Source: Paludibacteraceae bacterium
Lineage (GTDB): Bacteria; Bacteroidota; Bacteroidia; Bacteroidales; Paludibacteraceae
DNA length: 64,000 nt
Direction of reading: 5' to 3'
NCBI GenBank assembly: GCA_024693065.1
Contig: JAILLP010000011.1
Coordinates: forward strand, 124,001-188,000
Below, in pieces: positions 52,921-61,990 of the stretch; positions within the stretch are counted from its first letter, which is position 1; each line of letters starts with the position of its first letter. Below the pieces are notes generated by a model that saw only the letters and a list, made by a program, of their open reading frames with translations, made no database searches and was not told the origin of the DNA. Position numbers and translations under genes: made by a program.

Positions 52921-55677
52921 ATGGATTATAATTTCAGAGAAATAGAAAAGAAGTGGCAGAGTTATTGGAAGGATAATTCCACCTATAAGGTTGACGTCGA
53001 TAAGTCGAAGCCTAAATGTTATGTTTTGGATATGTTCCCATATCCGTCTGGCGCAGGCCTTCATGTGGGGCATCCTCTCGGTTATATCGCTTCGGATATC
53101 TATAGCCGTTATAAACGTTTGTGTGGCTTCAATGTGCTGCATCCTATGGGATATGATTCGTATGGCTTGCCTGCGGAACAGTACGCCATTCAGACGGGAC
53201 AACATCCTGCGGTGACCACAACGAAGAACATCAACCGTTATCGTGAGCAACTCGACAAAATTGGGTTCTGCTATGACTGGACACGTGAGGTGCGCACGTG
53301 TGATCCTAAGTATTACAAATGGACGCAGTGGGCTTTCATCCAGATGTTCAATTCATATTATGATAATGATTCCGATAAGGCTAAGCCTATTTCTGAGCTG
53401 ATTGCCAAGTTCGAGAAGGAGGGTAGTGCGTCTGTTCATGCCGCTTGCTCGGAGGAGCTGAACTTCTCTGCGGCGGAGTGGGCTGCCATGGATGAGAAGA
53501 AACAACAGTCTGTGTTGATGAATTATCGGATCGCATATTTGGCTGATACGAAGGTGAACTTCTGCCCTAAATTGGGTTGCGTCTTGGCGAACGATGAAAT
53601 CAGCGAAGGCCTTTCCATCCGTGGTGGTTATCCTGTGGAGCAACGTGTGATGCGCCAGTGGAGTCTTCGTGTTTCAGCCTATGCGCAACGCTTATTGGAT
53701 GGATTGGATCGTTTGGATTGGACGGACTCCCTGAAGGAGACGCAACGTAACTGGATTGGTAGAAGCGAAGGTACGGAGATGAAGTTCAAGATAAAGGGAC
53801 AGGATCTCGATTTCGTGATTTTTACTACTCGTGCGGATACGATTTTCGGTGTTACATTCATGGTGTTGGCTCCGGAGTCTGAATATGTGGACAAGGTGAC
53901 GACCCAGGAGCAGCGCACCGCCGTTGATGAGTACCTCGCCGCTGTGAAACGTAGGACGGAACGTGAACGCTTGGCGGACCGTCGTGTGACGGGTGTCTTC
54001 ACCGGTGCCTATGCGATCAACCCTTTGACGGGCAATGAGATTCCTATCTGGATCAGTGATTATGTGCTTTCTGGCTATGGTACGGGTGCGATTATGGCTG
54101 TGCCGGCGCACGATTCCCGCGACTATGCTTTCGCTAAGCATTTCAACCTCCCGATCATTCCTGTGATTGAGGGTTGTGACGTGAGCGAGCAGAGCTTTGA
54201 TGCGAAGGATGGCATCATGACCAACTCCGGCTTCTTGAATGGTATGACGGTGAAGGAGGCTATCGCAGCCACGAAAAAATATGTGAAGGAGCATCAATTG
54301 GGTCGTGTGAAGGTCAACTACCGTCTGCGTGACGCGATATTCAGTCGCCAACGTTATTGGGGCGAACCTTTTCCTGTCTATTACAAGGATGGTATCCCTC
54401 ATGTTTTGGACGAGAAGTCGTTGCCTTTGGAGCTCCCGGAGATTGAGAACTTCCTTCCGACCGCTTCTGGTGAGCCTCCGTTGGGACATGCGAAGAACTG
54501 GTGCACCAAGGAGGGTTATCCTTTCGAGTTGAATACGATGCCTGGCTTCGCAGGCTCATCCGCATACTTCCTCCGCTATATGGATCCGCACAACGACAAT
54601 GCATTGGTTAGTCGTGAGGCGAACGATTATTGGCAGAATGTGGACCTCTACTTGGGTGGTACGGAACATGCCACCGGTCACTTGATCTATAGCCGTTTTT
54701 GGAACAAGTTCTTGTATGACTTGGGTCTCATTTGCCAGGATGAGCCGTTCAAGAAACTGATCAACCAGGGTATGATCCAGGGACGTTCCAACTTCGTCTA
54801 TCGTATCAAAGATACAAACACCTTCGTGTCGTTGAATCTGAAGGATCAGTACGATGTGACTCCTATCCATGTTGACGTGAATATCGTTAGCAATGATATC
54901 CTTGACATTGAGGCTTTCAAGAATTGGATGCCTGACTATAAAAACGCTGAGTTCATCTTGGAGGATGGTAAATACATCTGTGGCTGGGCTGTCGAGAAGA
55001 TGTCCAAGTCTATGTTTAATGTCGTGAATCCGGACGTGATCGTCGAGAAGTATGGAGCGGACACGTTGCGCCTTTATGAGATGTTCTTGGGTCCTTTGGA
55101 GGCTTCGAAGCCATGGGACACGAACGGTATCGATGGCGTACACCGTTTCTTGAAGAAATTCTGGGCCATGTTCTATGACAAGGACCAGTTGAATGTCTCT
55201 GATGCACCTTTGACTCCGGAGGAGTTGAAGTCTGTCCATAAGCTGATTAAGAAGGTGACTTCGGATGTGGAGACCTTCTCCTTTAACACCTCTGTGGCCG
55301 CGTTCATGATTTGCTTGAACGAATTGTCCGCATTGAAGTGCAACAAAAAGGCGGCATTGGAGACCTTGTGCATTCTGTTGGCGCCATTCGCTCCTCATAT
55401 TTCGGAAGAGTTGTATCATGTACTTGGACATGACACGTCGATATGTGATGCCCAGTGGCCGAAGTATGACGAACAATACCTCAAGGAGTCGAATTGCAAG
55501 TATGCCGTATCATTCAATGGCAAGGTGAAGGGCACCATGGAATTGCCGATAGACATGAGCAAGGAAGATGTCGAGAAGACCGTCGTTTCCTCGGAAATGG
55601 CGACTAAGATTTTGGCTGGGAAAGCGATTCGGAAAGTGATTGTGGTTCCAGGGAAAATTGTCAATATCGTCTTTTGA
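52921..55677 (+). CDS. leuS: Leucine--tRNA ligase
   Basis: Charges tRNA-Leu with leucine and edits mischarged products. 918 residues from the ATG at 52921. HIGH motif HVGHPLGY at 48-55. The CP1 editing domain lies in about 230-430, with the threonine-rich [13 protein letters not shown] and the aspartate-bearing [17 protein letters not shown] is at 693-697, followed by the anticodon domain ending in PGKIVNIVF. The start choice is supported by the promoter at 52896. Typical length for the Bacteroidetes form. Confidence 0.97.
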   Translation: MDYNFREIEKKWQSYWKDNSTYKVDVDKSKPKCYVLDMFPYPSGAGLHVGHPLGYIASDIYSRYKRLCGFNVLHPMGYDSYGLPAEQYAIQTGQHPAVTTTKNINRYREQLDKIGFCYDWTREVRTCDPKYYKWTQWAFIQMFNSYYDNDSDKAKPISELIAKFEKEGSASVHAACSEELNFSAAEWAAMDEKKQQSVLMNYRIAYLADTKVNFCPKLGCVLANDEISEGLSIRGGYPVEQRVMRQWSLRVSAYAQRLLDGLDRLDWTDSLKETQRNWIGRSEGTEMKFKIKGQDLDFVIFTTRADTIFGVTFMVLAPESEYVDKVTTQEQRTAVDEYLAAVKRRTERERLADRRVTGVFTGAYAINPLTGNEIPIWISDYVLSGYGTGAIMAVPAHDSRDYAFAKHFNLPIIPVIEGCDVSEQSFDAKDGIMTNSGFLNGMTVKEAIAATKKYVKEHQLGRVKVNYRLRDAIFSRQRYWGEPFPVYYKDGIPHVLDEKSLPLELPEIENFLPTASGEPPLGHAKNWCTKEGYPFELNTMPGFAGSSAYFLRYMDPHNDNALVSREANDYWQNVDLYLGGTEHATGHLIYSRFWNKFLYDLGLICQDEPFKKLINQGMIQGRSNFVYRIKDTNTFVSLNLKDQYDVTPIHVDVNIVSNDILDIEAFKNWMPDYKNAEFILEDGKYICGWAVEKMSKSMFNVVNPDVIVEKYGADTLRLYEMFLGPLEASKPWDTNGIDGVHRFLKKFWAMFYDKDQLNVSDAPLTPEELKSVHKLIKKVTSDVETFSFNTSVAAFMICLNELSALKCNKKAALETLCILLAPFAPHISEELYHVLGHDTSICDAQWPKYDEQYLKESNCKYAVSFNGKVKGTMELPIDMSKEDVEKTVVSSEMATKILAGKAIRKVIVVPGKIVNIVF

Positions 55678-55711
55678 CGCCGAAACTTTTTGTCGGTTAA
55701 AAATGTTTGAT

Positions 55712-55719
55712 TAATTTTG
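55712..55719 (+). promoter_or_regulatory. Promoter of rplS
   Basis: TAATTTTG matches TAnnTTTG, with TTTTTG ending at 55692, 19 bp upstream, as -33. The leader to the rplS ATG is about 80 nt. Confidence 0.72.
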
Positions 55720-55799
55720 CAAAGTTTTTGCGCAATCTCTGTCGGGGCAAAGGTAACCGTTATATTGCGTTATGTTTAAAGTAATAATTAAAAACTAAA

Positions 55800-56165
55800 A
55801 TGGATTTAATTAAAGTTGCAGAAGGGGCATTCGCAACGGCGAAGGAGTTCCCTCAGTTCAAGAGCGGTGATACGATCACTGTCGCTTACAAGATTGTGGA
55901 AGGTAACAAGGAGCGTATCCAGCAATTCCGTGGTGATGTTATCCGTATCTGTGGACATCAAGACAAGAAGCGTTTCACTGTACGTAAGATCTCCGGTGGT
56001 GTAGGAGTAGAGAGAATTTTCCCTATGGATTCACCGTTTATCGAGAGCATCGTAGTGAACAAGGTTGGTAAGGTTCGTAGAGCTAAGTTGTATTACTTGC
56101 GTGATCTCACAGGTAAGAAGGCTAGAATCAAAGAGAGAAAGATGATAAAAGAAAAAGAAAGTTAA
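55800..56165 (+). CDS. rplS: 50S ribosomal protein L19
   Basis: 121 residues. L19 lies at the 30S-50S interface. Family segments are [29 protein letters not shown], then the basic [17 protein letters not shown] and SPFIESIVV, ending in [20 protein letters not shown]. It is not next to trmD or rimM as in E. coli, and has its own promoter and terminator, so it is a single-gene unit here. Confidence 0.97.
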   Translation: MDLIKVAEGAFATAKEFPQFKSGDTITVAYKIVEGNKERIQQFRGDVIRICGHQDKKRFTVRKISGGVGVERIFPMDSPFIESIVVNKVGKVRRAKLYYLRDLTGKKARIKERKMIKEKES

Positions 56166-56184
56166 AATTTAACTTGATTATAGG

Positions 56185-56216
56185 AAAAGAGAGACCTTTT
56201 GGGGCCTCTCTTTTTT
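56185..56216 (+). terminator. Intrinsic terminator of rplS
   Basis: AAAAGAGAG (about 56185-56193) pairs with CTCTCTTTT, with a CC/GG inner pair and one mismatch, followed by a T run. It precedes the foldase operon promoter. Confidence 0.8.
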
Positions 56217-56238
56217 GTTTTTTAATGGATATTTTATG

Positions 56239-56246
56239 TAAATTTG
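56239..56246 (+). promoter_or_regulatory. Promoter of the envelope-foldase operon
   Basis: TAAATTTG matches TAnnTTTG, with TTTTTTG ending near 56217 about 21 bp upstream as -33. The first ATG is 27 nt downstream. Confidence 0.72.
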
Positions 56247-56272
56247 CCTGTTGTAACTAATGTTGAATTAAT

Positions 56273-58225
56273 ATGAGAGACATGAAACGTTGCTTGATTG
56301 CGATCTTTGTGTGGATTGTAGGCGCACAACTTGTTGCCGCGCAAAATGCTGATCCGGTTCTTTTTACGATTAAGAGCCTTGGTGACGAGTATTTGGAGGA
56401 GGTTACCAAATCTGAATTCGAGTACATATACAGGAAAAATAATTCTAATTCCACAGTGGAGAAAAAGTCTCTGAAGGAGTACCTGCAGCTTTTCATCGAT
56501 TTTAAGTTGAAGGTGATGGATGCGAAGCTCATGTGGCTTGACCGCTCGGAATCATACAAGAAGGAACTTTCCACTTATGAGGCGCAGTTGACATTGCCAT
56601 ATATGCGCGATTCTTTGATGGAGGAGGAGTTGGCCCGAGAAGCGTATGACCGTGCTGCCTATGATGTTTATGCTTCTCATATTTTGGTCTCCATGGAGGG
56701 AAAAGATGATAAGGATACTGCGGCGGCTTTCGCTAAGATAAATGATATTTATGGACAGTTGGAGAAAGGAGCATCTTTCTCGGAATTGGCGAAGAAATAT
56801 TCGGATTGTCCATCTAAACGAGATGGTGGCGATTTGGGCGTTATAAGTCCATTTTCCACAGTTTACCCCTTCGAGAATGCGGTATATGCCACGAAGGTCG
56901 GGTCATACAGCAAGCCTTTTAGGACAAGATTCGGTTACCATATCGTGAAGGTGTCGGATAAGAAACCTCATGTTTCGGATGTTCGTTATTCTCAGATCGT
57001 CTTGAGTGATTCCGTGGCGAAAAAGGATGGGTTTGCGGAGAAATTGTGTGAGCAGTTGAATGCGGGAAAGGTGAAGTTCGCTGACATGGTGAAGAAGTAT
57101 TCAATCGATACCGCATCTGCGAAAAAGAAAGGGGATGCGGGGTATCTATCCGATCAACCTTATACTCCTCCGTTTTTCTCGACTATGCTCCTCCAGATTG
57201 GTCAGACAGGGAAATATGTTGTTTTGAATTCGGTTGTTACGACTCATATTGTTGTTTTGAAGGAGATGATCGGAAATAAACCATATGATGAGGTGAGAAA
57301 CGAGTACAGGGCTAGAATCGCCAAAAGCGATAGGGGTGATTTGTTGATGGGAAATGTGGATGAACGACTGAAACAAAAGTTCGGATTTAAATTGTATGAG
57401 TCTGGTGTTGAACCATTCTATCGACTTCTTAAGGTGACAGATCCGGAAGAACTTCAGGTTGAATATAGAAAATTGACGGAGCCGATGTATGAGTTTAATG
57501 GGAATGTCTATTCTCAGGAGACTTTCATCCCTTCATTTAGAGATTATCGGAGATCGTATAAAATTCATGATACGCTTCCAGTAAAGCAATATCTTGACGG
57601 ACGGATTAGCGATTACGCCCGTAATTTGTGTTGGGAAGCTGAAAAGGAAGAGTTGAAGGCGCGTAATTCGGATTACCGTAATTTGTTGAAGGAGTATAGC
57701 GATGGTTTGTTGCTCTTTGAGGTGAGTTCACAGAAGGTATGGAACAAGGCGGCGAAGGACAAGGATGGATTGGCTCGCTATTTTAAGGAGAATAGATCAC
57801 AATACAAATGGTCGGCTCCTAAGTACAAGGGCGTTGCTATAAGATGTGTTGACAAGCAGACGCTTGACAAGGTGAACAAACTTTTGCCTAAGCTAGAGTT
57901 GGATTCAGTTCAGAAAGTGTTGAATCGTGAATTCAATAAGGATGGGAAGACGCTTGTGCGGGTAGAAAAAGGATTGTTTGCGGAGGGCGCAAATACGGTT
58001 GTGGATCGCCTAGTGTTCAAAAAACAGGATGTTAGGCCGGATGATGACGCTTCTTTCTCTACTGTCAAGGGCAATTTGCTCTCCGCTCCGGAATCGTATA
58101 TGGACGTGAAGGGCCCTCTTACAGCTGACTATCAAAATTATTTGGAGACAAAATGGGTGAGTGAACTTCGGGATCGCAATGAAGTTCATGTGTTCAACAA
58201 TGTTCTTGATATGATCCATGAGTAG
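56273..58225 (+). CDS. Periplasmic peptidylprolyl isomerase with parvulin domains
   Basis: 650 residues with a signal peptide ending QLVAAQ (a second ATG at 56282 is equally possible). Residues about 133-228 form a parvulin domain: ASHILVSM, FSELAKKYSDCPSKRDGGDLGVISPF and FGYHIVKV are the standard landmarks. A second, more divergent parvulin unit spans about 236-330 (YSQIVLSD, GDAGYLSD, THIVVLKE). The C-terminal ~300 residues resemble the helical and chaperone parts of SurA/PpiD-type foldases. It probably helps outer-membrane proteins fold in the periplasm. The next gene starts 8 nt before its stop, so translation is coupled. Confidence 0.88.
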   Translation: MRDMKRCLIAIFVWIVGAQLVAAQNADPVLFTIKSLGDEYLEEVTKSEFEYIYRKNNSNSTVEKKSLKEYLQLFIDFKLKVMDAKLMWLDRSESYKKELSTYEAQLTLPYMRDSLMEEELAREAYDRAAYDVYASHILVSMEGKDDKDTAAAFAKINDIYGQLEKGASFSELAKKYSDCPSKRDGGDLGVISPFSTVYPFENAVYATKVGSYSKPFRTRFGYHIVKVSDKKPHVSDVRYSQIVLSDSVAKKDGFAEKLCEQLNAGKVKFADMVKKYSIDTASAKKKGDAGYLSDQPYTPPFFSTMLLQIGQTGKYVVLNSVVTTHIVVLKEMIGNKPYDEVRNEYRARIAKSDRGDLLMGNVDERLKQKFGFKLYESGVEPFYRLLKVTDPEELQVEYRKLTEPMYEFNGNVYSQETFIPSFRDYRRSYKIHDTLPVKQYLDGRISDYARNLCWEAEKEELKARNSDYRNLLKEYSDGLLLFEVSSQKVWNKAAKDKDGLARYFKENRSQYKWSAPKYKGVAIRCVDKQTLDKVNKLLPKLELDSVQKVLNREFNKDGKTLVRVEKGLFAEGANTVVDRLVFKKQDVRPDDDASFSTVKGNLLSAPESYMDVKGPLTADYQNYLETKWVSELRDRNEVHVFNNVLDMIHE

Positions 58226-59111
58226 AATGGGTAAATCATATTTTGTGTCTAAGGGATTGTGCAGGATTGTTGGGGGCTTGGTGCTCCTTCCGATGGTGCT
58301 GTGCGTTCTCTCCTCTTGCGATTTTGTCTCATCTTTGGTGCGTCGGGATAAGGTGGTTGCCGAAGTTATGGGTAAGAAACTGACGGAGGAGGAATTGTAT
58401 CGGAATCTTGACTTGACAGGGTTGAGTTCTTCCGACAGTGCCGGTGCTATTGATTTGTATGTGAGGGATTGGGCCTCAAGCAATTTGATGTATGAGTTGG
58501 CTCGTGATGAATTCTCGGGTAACAAGGAGATTGATTCATTGGTGGAGAGTTATAGACAATCGTTGTATGTCTACGAGTATGAACTGCGTCTAATCAAGGA
58601 ACATTTGTCGACGCAGATAACCGATGATCAGCTTTTCTCATACTATAAGGAAAATTCTTCGTTATTCTATTTGCAGGAGCCTTTGTTGAAGGGAGTCGCA
58701 TTGACGGTTTTGAATAAATCTCCGGACTATCAGGTCATAAAATTGTTGATGGAATCTCCAAGCGATGGCAACATGGATATGATTGAGTCTTACAGCGTTA
58801 AGAATGCTGCTAAGTTTGACCATTTCATGAATACATGGAACCTTTTCTCGGAGGTTCAGAAAAGATGTCCGTTGCCGATTCATGAGGTGGATTTCAAGAG
58901 GAAGACGCTTTATACGGAGACGGATTCTGTGCGCACAGTCTTTCTGTATGTGTCGGAATGTGTTTCGGCGGGAGATATGCAGCCGTTTGAGTTTGCGAAG
59001 AGTAGGATCCGCTCCATTTTGACGGAGCAGAGAAAGACGGGATACCTCCGCTCTTATCGGAATGAGTTGTATGAGAGAGGGGTTTCGAATGGCTCAGTGA
59101 AAAGATATTAA
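58218..59111 (+). CDS. Foldase-like lipoprotein lacking a parvulin domain
   Basis: 297 residues; the first ATG overlaps the preceding gene by 8 nt, and an in-frame ATG at 58227 is an alternative. The N-terminus has a hydrophobic signal with the lipobox VLSSC (Cys34). The body, VVAEVMGKKLTEEELYRNL, then a helical region (YEYELRLIKEHL, TDDQLFSYYKEN) and a C-terminal SRIRSILTEQRKTGYLRSY, matches the SurA-type N-terminal and C-terminal helices. The central parvulin motifs are absent, so it is probably a chaperone without isomerase activity. Sandwiched between two parvulin-type foldases. Confidence 0.75.
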   Translation: MSRMGKSYFVSKGLCRIVGGLVLLPMVLCVLSSCDFVSSLVRRDKVVAEVMGKKLTEEELYRNLDLTGLSSSDSAGAIDLYVRDWASSNLMYELARDEFSGNKEIDSLVESYRQSLYVYEYELRLIKEHLSTQITDDQLFSYYKENSSLFYLQEPLLKGVALTVLNKSPDYQVIKLLMESPSDGNMDMIESYSVKNAAKFDHFMNTWNLFSEVQKRCPLPIHEVDFKRKTLYTETDSVRTVFLYVSECVSAGDMQPFEFAKSRIRSILTEQRKTGYLRSYRNELYERGVSNGSVKRY

Positions 59112-59113
59112 AG

Positions 59114-60466
59114 ATGATTATGAGTAATAGATTCATTCAAGTTTTTTTGTGTTCTATTTTGTTCCTTACGTCGGCGATGGGGGCTAGTATTATTGATGAA
59201 GTTGCCTGGGTCGTCGGAGACGAGGCGATTTTGTTGTCCGATGTGGAGGAGTATAGGCAACGGTTGAGGTATGAGGGGACATCTATTGAGGGTGATCCGT
59301 ATTGTTACATCCCGGAGCAGTTGGCCCTTCAGAAACTTTATCTGGACCAGGCGAAGATAGATAGTATCTCGGCGGATAGCAAGACCGTATCCAATCAGGT
59401 GGAGATGAGGATTAACTATTTGATATCTCAAATCGGTTCGAGGGAGAAAGTTGAGGAGTATTTCAATCAGGATATCGCCTCTTTGCGGGAGGAACTCACG
59501 GAAATGGTTTCCAATCAGCAGATCATTCAGCAGATGCAACGCAAGATTATCGGAGATGTCAAGGTTACGCCTGCCGAAGTGAAGAAATTCTTCAAAAGCT
59601 TGCCTGATGATAGTATCCCCGAAATACCGACGCAGGTCGAGGTGCAGTTGTTGACTGTCGCTCCTTCCATAAGCAAGAAATCGATTGAGGAAGTGAAGGC
59701 AAAATTGCGTGGCTTTAAGGATCGTGTGGATTCGAAGGAGACGGAGTTCTCCACCTTAGCTATCCTATATTCAGAGGATAAGGAATCTGCGAAACGTGGA
59801 GGAGAATTGGGCTTTATGGGACGTGGCCAACTTGTGCCGGAATTTGCGGATGTAGCCTTCTCCTTACATGATGCATCCAGAGTGTCGAAAGTGGTGGAGA
59901 CCGAATTTGGATTCCATATTATTCAGTTGATAGAAAAAAGTGGAGACAAGGTAAATGTCCGTCACATCCTGATGAAACCAAAGGCCTCGTTAGAGGAGAA
60001 GAACAATGCGATGGCTCGTCTTGATAGTATCGTGTCTGTCCTGGATAGTAGCGTGATGACTTTCGAGGAGGCTGTTTCGCACTATTCTGTGGATAAGGGA
60101 AGTAAGAATAGTCTGGGACTGCTGATGAATCAGAAGACCGGATCGTCTAAATTCCAGATGAGTGAATTGCCTCAGGACATCGCCAAGGCAGTGTATCGCT
60201 TGAACCAAGGAGAAGTGACAAATCCGTTCATGATGGTCGATTCCAAGGGAAATGAGGTCTTCGCGATCGCAAAGGTTAAATCGTTGGTGAAGGCACATAA
60301 GGCGAATGTGGAGGATGACTTTATGGTGATAAAGGCAGCATACCAAGAGCAGAAAAACAGTGAATTGCTGAAAGACTGGGTGCTGGGGAAACAAAAGTCT
60401 ATTTACGTGAAGATAGATCCGAAGTGGCGTAATTGCGATTTCCAATATCCAGGTTGGATTAAGTAA
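59114..60466 (+). CDS. surA: SurA-like peptidylprolyl isomerase
   Basis: 450 residues with a signal peptide ending SAMGA. The mature start IIDEVAWVVGDEAILLSDVEEYRQ is the SurA N-terminal domain signature. Two parvulin domains follow at about 175-275 (SKRGGELGFMGRGQLVPEFADVAF, FGFHIIQL) and 278-380 (VNVRHILMKP, then a less canonical core). SurA-type proteins chaperone unfolded outer-membrane proteins through the periplasm. The start lies 2 nt after the preceding lipoprotein stop and the next gene 12 nt after its own stop. Confidence 0.9.
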   Translation: MIMSNRFIQVFLCSILFLTSAMGASIIDEVAWVVGDEAILLSDVEEYRQRLRYEGTSIEGDPYCYIPEQLALQKLYLDQAKIDSISADSKTVSNQVEMRINYLISQIGSREKVEEYFNQDIASLREELTEMVSNQQIIQQMQRKIIGDVKVTPAEVKKFFKSLPDDSIPEIPTQVEVQLLTVAPSISKKSIEEVKAKLRGFKDRVDSKETEFSTLAILYSEDKESAKRGGELGFMGRGQLVPEFADVAFSLHDASRVSKVVETEFGFHIIQLIEKSGDKVNVRHILMKPKASLEEKNNAMARLDSIVSVLDSSVMTFEEAVSHYSVDKGSKNSLGLLMNQKTGSSKFQMSELPQDIAKAVYRLNQGEVTNPFMMVDSKGNEVFAIAKVKSLVKAHKANVEDDFMVIKAAYQEQKNSELLKDWVLGKQKSIYVKIDPKWRNCDFQYPGWIK

Positions 60467-60478
60467 GTTCCTTTTGTT

Positions 60479-61978
60479 ATGAAACGATATGGGTTAACCT
60501 TTTGGGCGATTCTCCTCTTCCTGTCTGCCGCTTCAGAGACAAGGAATGTTATTCTTGAGCAATGTGACGTGTTGTCGTTTGACAAGTCTACGGGAGCTCA
60601 GTATCAAGTCCTGAAGGGGAATGTGAGGTTCCGTCATGAGAGTGCCTTGATGTTTTGTGACAGTGCGTACTTTTATGATACAAACAACTCGTTCGATGCG
60701 TTTGGCCATGTGAGGGTGGTGGATAAGAATTCGACGATGACCGCCGAAAAGATGTTCTATGACGGGAATACCACCTTGATGAGAGTCCGCAATAATGTGG
60801 TTGTGAACAATGAGGGTACGACGTTGACCACCAACTCTTTGGATTTCTATAGGGACAAGAATTATGGGTACTATATTGGTGGGGGAAAAATCGTTGATCC
60901 CGAGTATGAGCTGGTTTCCCAGAAAGGGTATTATTATCCGGATTCTAAAACCTATTTTTTTAAAACGGATGTTTTACTGACGAGTCCGGACTATGTCATC
61001 AAGAGTGATTCCTTGCAGTTCAACAATGAGACGGGTAAGACGGTCTTGATTGGTCCCTCCACTATAGAGGAGAAGGACTATACCATATACACGACGAATG
61101 CCTGGATGAATAAGAAAACGAAGGTCGGCAAGTTGTATGACTATTCAGTCATTGTCTCCAAGGAGGGCCAGCGCTTAACGGCGGATTCCATCTTTTACGA
61201 CATGAACCTGGAGGTTGCGAAGGCGTATCACAATGTAGAAGCGCAGGATTCTTCGCAGAAAGCCATTGGCCGTGGCAACTATGCGGAGTTCTGGAAGAAA
61301 TCGCCGTCGAGAGGCTTTATCACGGATCATTCTTATGTGATAGATTATTCAGAGAAAGATTCCCTGTTTTTGGCGGGGGATACGATATATGGACTGGAAT
61401 TGGATTCCAGCAGGAGCGAAGTGCGCGCCTATCATCATGTGCGGTTTTTCCGTGAAGATATGCAGGGGAAATGTGATTCCATGGTCTACTCATCGAATGA
61501 CTCTGTTTTGTCCATGTACGGGGATCCTGTCATATGGAGCGAGGAGAGCCAGTTGACGGGGGATCAAATCAATATTTACATGAAAAACCAGAAGGCGGAT
61601 CATATTCACATCACGAAGAATGCGTTGATTGTTCAATATGAGGATGAGGATATGTTCAACCAACTTTCGGGGAAGGAGTCGATGGCGTATGTGAAAAACA
61701 ATAGGTTGACGCGTGTCGACATGTTAGGGGAAGCCATTTCCATCTATTACTCGAAGGATGATTCAAATGCGTTGGTAGGGGTCAACAAGGCGAAGGGTAA
61801 TGCCATGTCCATTTTCATGAAGAGGAATAAAAAGGTTGATAAGATTCTGATGACACCTGATTCCGAAGGTGTCTTGTATCCGCCACTTAGGATCCCTGAC
61901 GAAGAGAAACGGTTGAGCAAGTTCAAGTGGCTTGAAGACCTAAGGCCAAAGACCAAGAACGATATTTTTATCAGGTAA
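60479..61978 (+). CDS. OstA-like (LptA-fold) outer-membrane biogenesis protein
   Basis: 499 residues with a signal peptide. The segments GAQYQVLKGNVRFRHESALMFCDSAYFY, FDAFGHVRVVDKNSTMTAEKMFYDG and TTLTTNSLDFYRDKNYGYYIGGGKIVD are the repeated strand pairs of the OstA/LptA beta-jellyroll. They repeat at least four times across the chain. The fold carries lipopolysaccharide from the inner to the outer membrane. This longer Bacteroidetes form is presumed to act in the same pathway. It lies 12 nt after surA and 12 nt before the receptor gene. Confidence 0.85.
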   Translation: MKRYGLTFWAILLFLSAASETRNVILEQCDVLSFDKSTGAQYQVLKGNVRFRHESALMFCDSAYFYDTNNSFDAFGHVRVVDKNSTMTAEKMFYDGNTTLMRVRNNVVVNNEGTTLTTNSLDFYRDKNYGYYIGGGKIVDPEYELVSQKGYYYPDSKTYFFKTDVLLTSPDYVIKSDSLQFNNETGKTVLIGPSTIEEKDYTIYTTNAWMNKKTKVGKLYDYSVIVSKEGQRLTADSIFYDMNLEVAKAYHNVEAQDSSQKAIGRGNYAEFWKKSPSRGFITDHSYVIDYSEKDSLFLAGDTIYGLELDSSRSEVRAYHHVRFFREDMQGKCDSMVYSSNDSVLSMYGDPVIWSEESQLTGDQINIYMKNQKADHIHITKNALIVQYEDEDMFNQLSGKESMAYVKNNRLTRVDMLGEAISIYYSKDDSNALVGVNKAKGNAMSIFMKRNKKVDKILMTPDSEGVLYPPLRIPDEEKRLSKFKWLEDLRPKTKNDIFIR

Positions 61979-61990
61979 GTGTTGTGCGGT

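Noticed and set aside
54556-55476. 306-codon minus-strand reading frame opposite leuS
   Set aside because: Antisense shadow of leuS; leuS motifs are complete on the plus strand.
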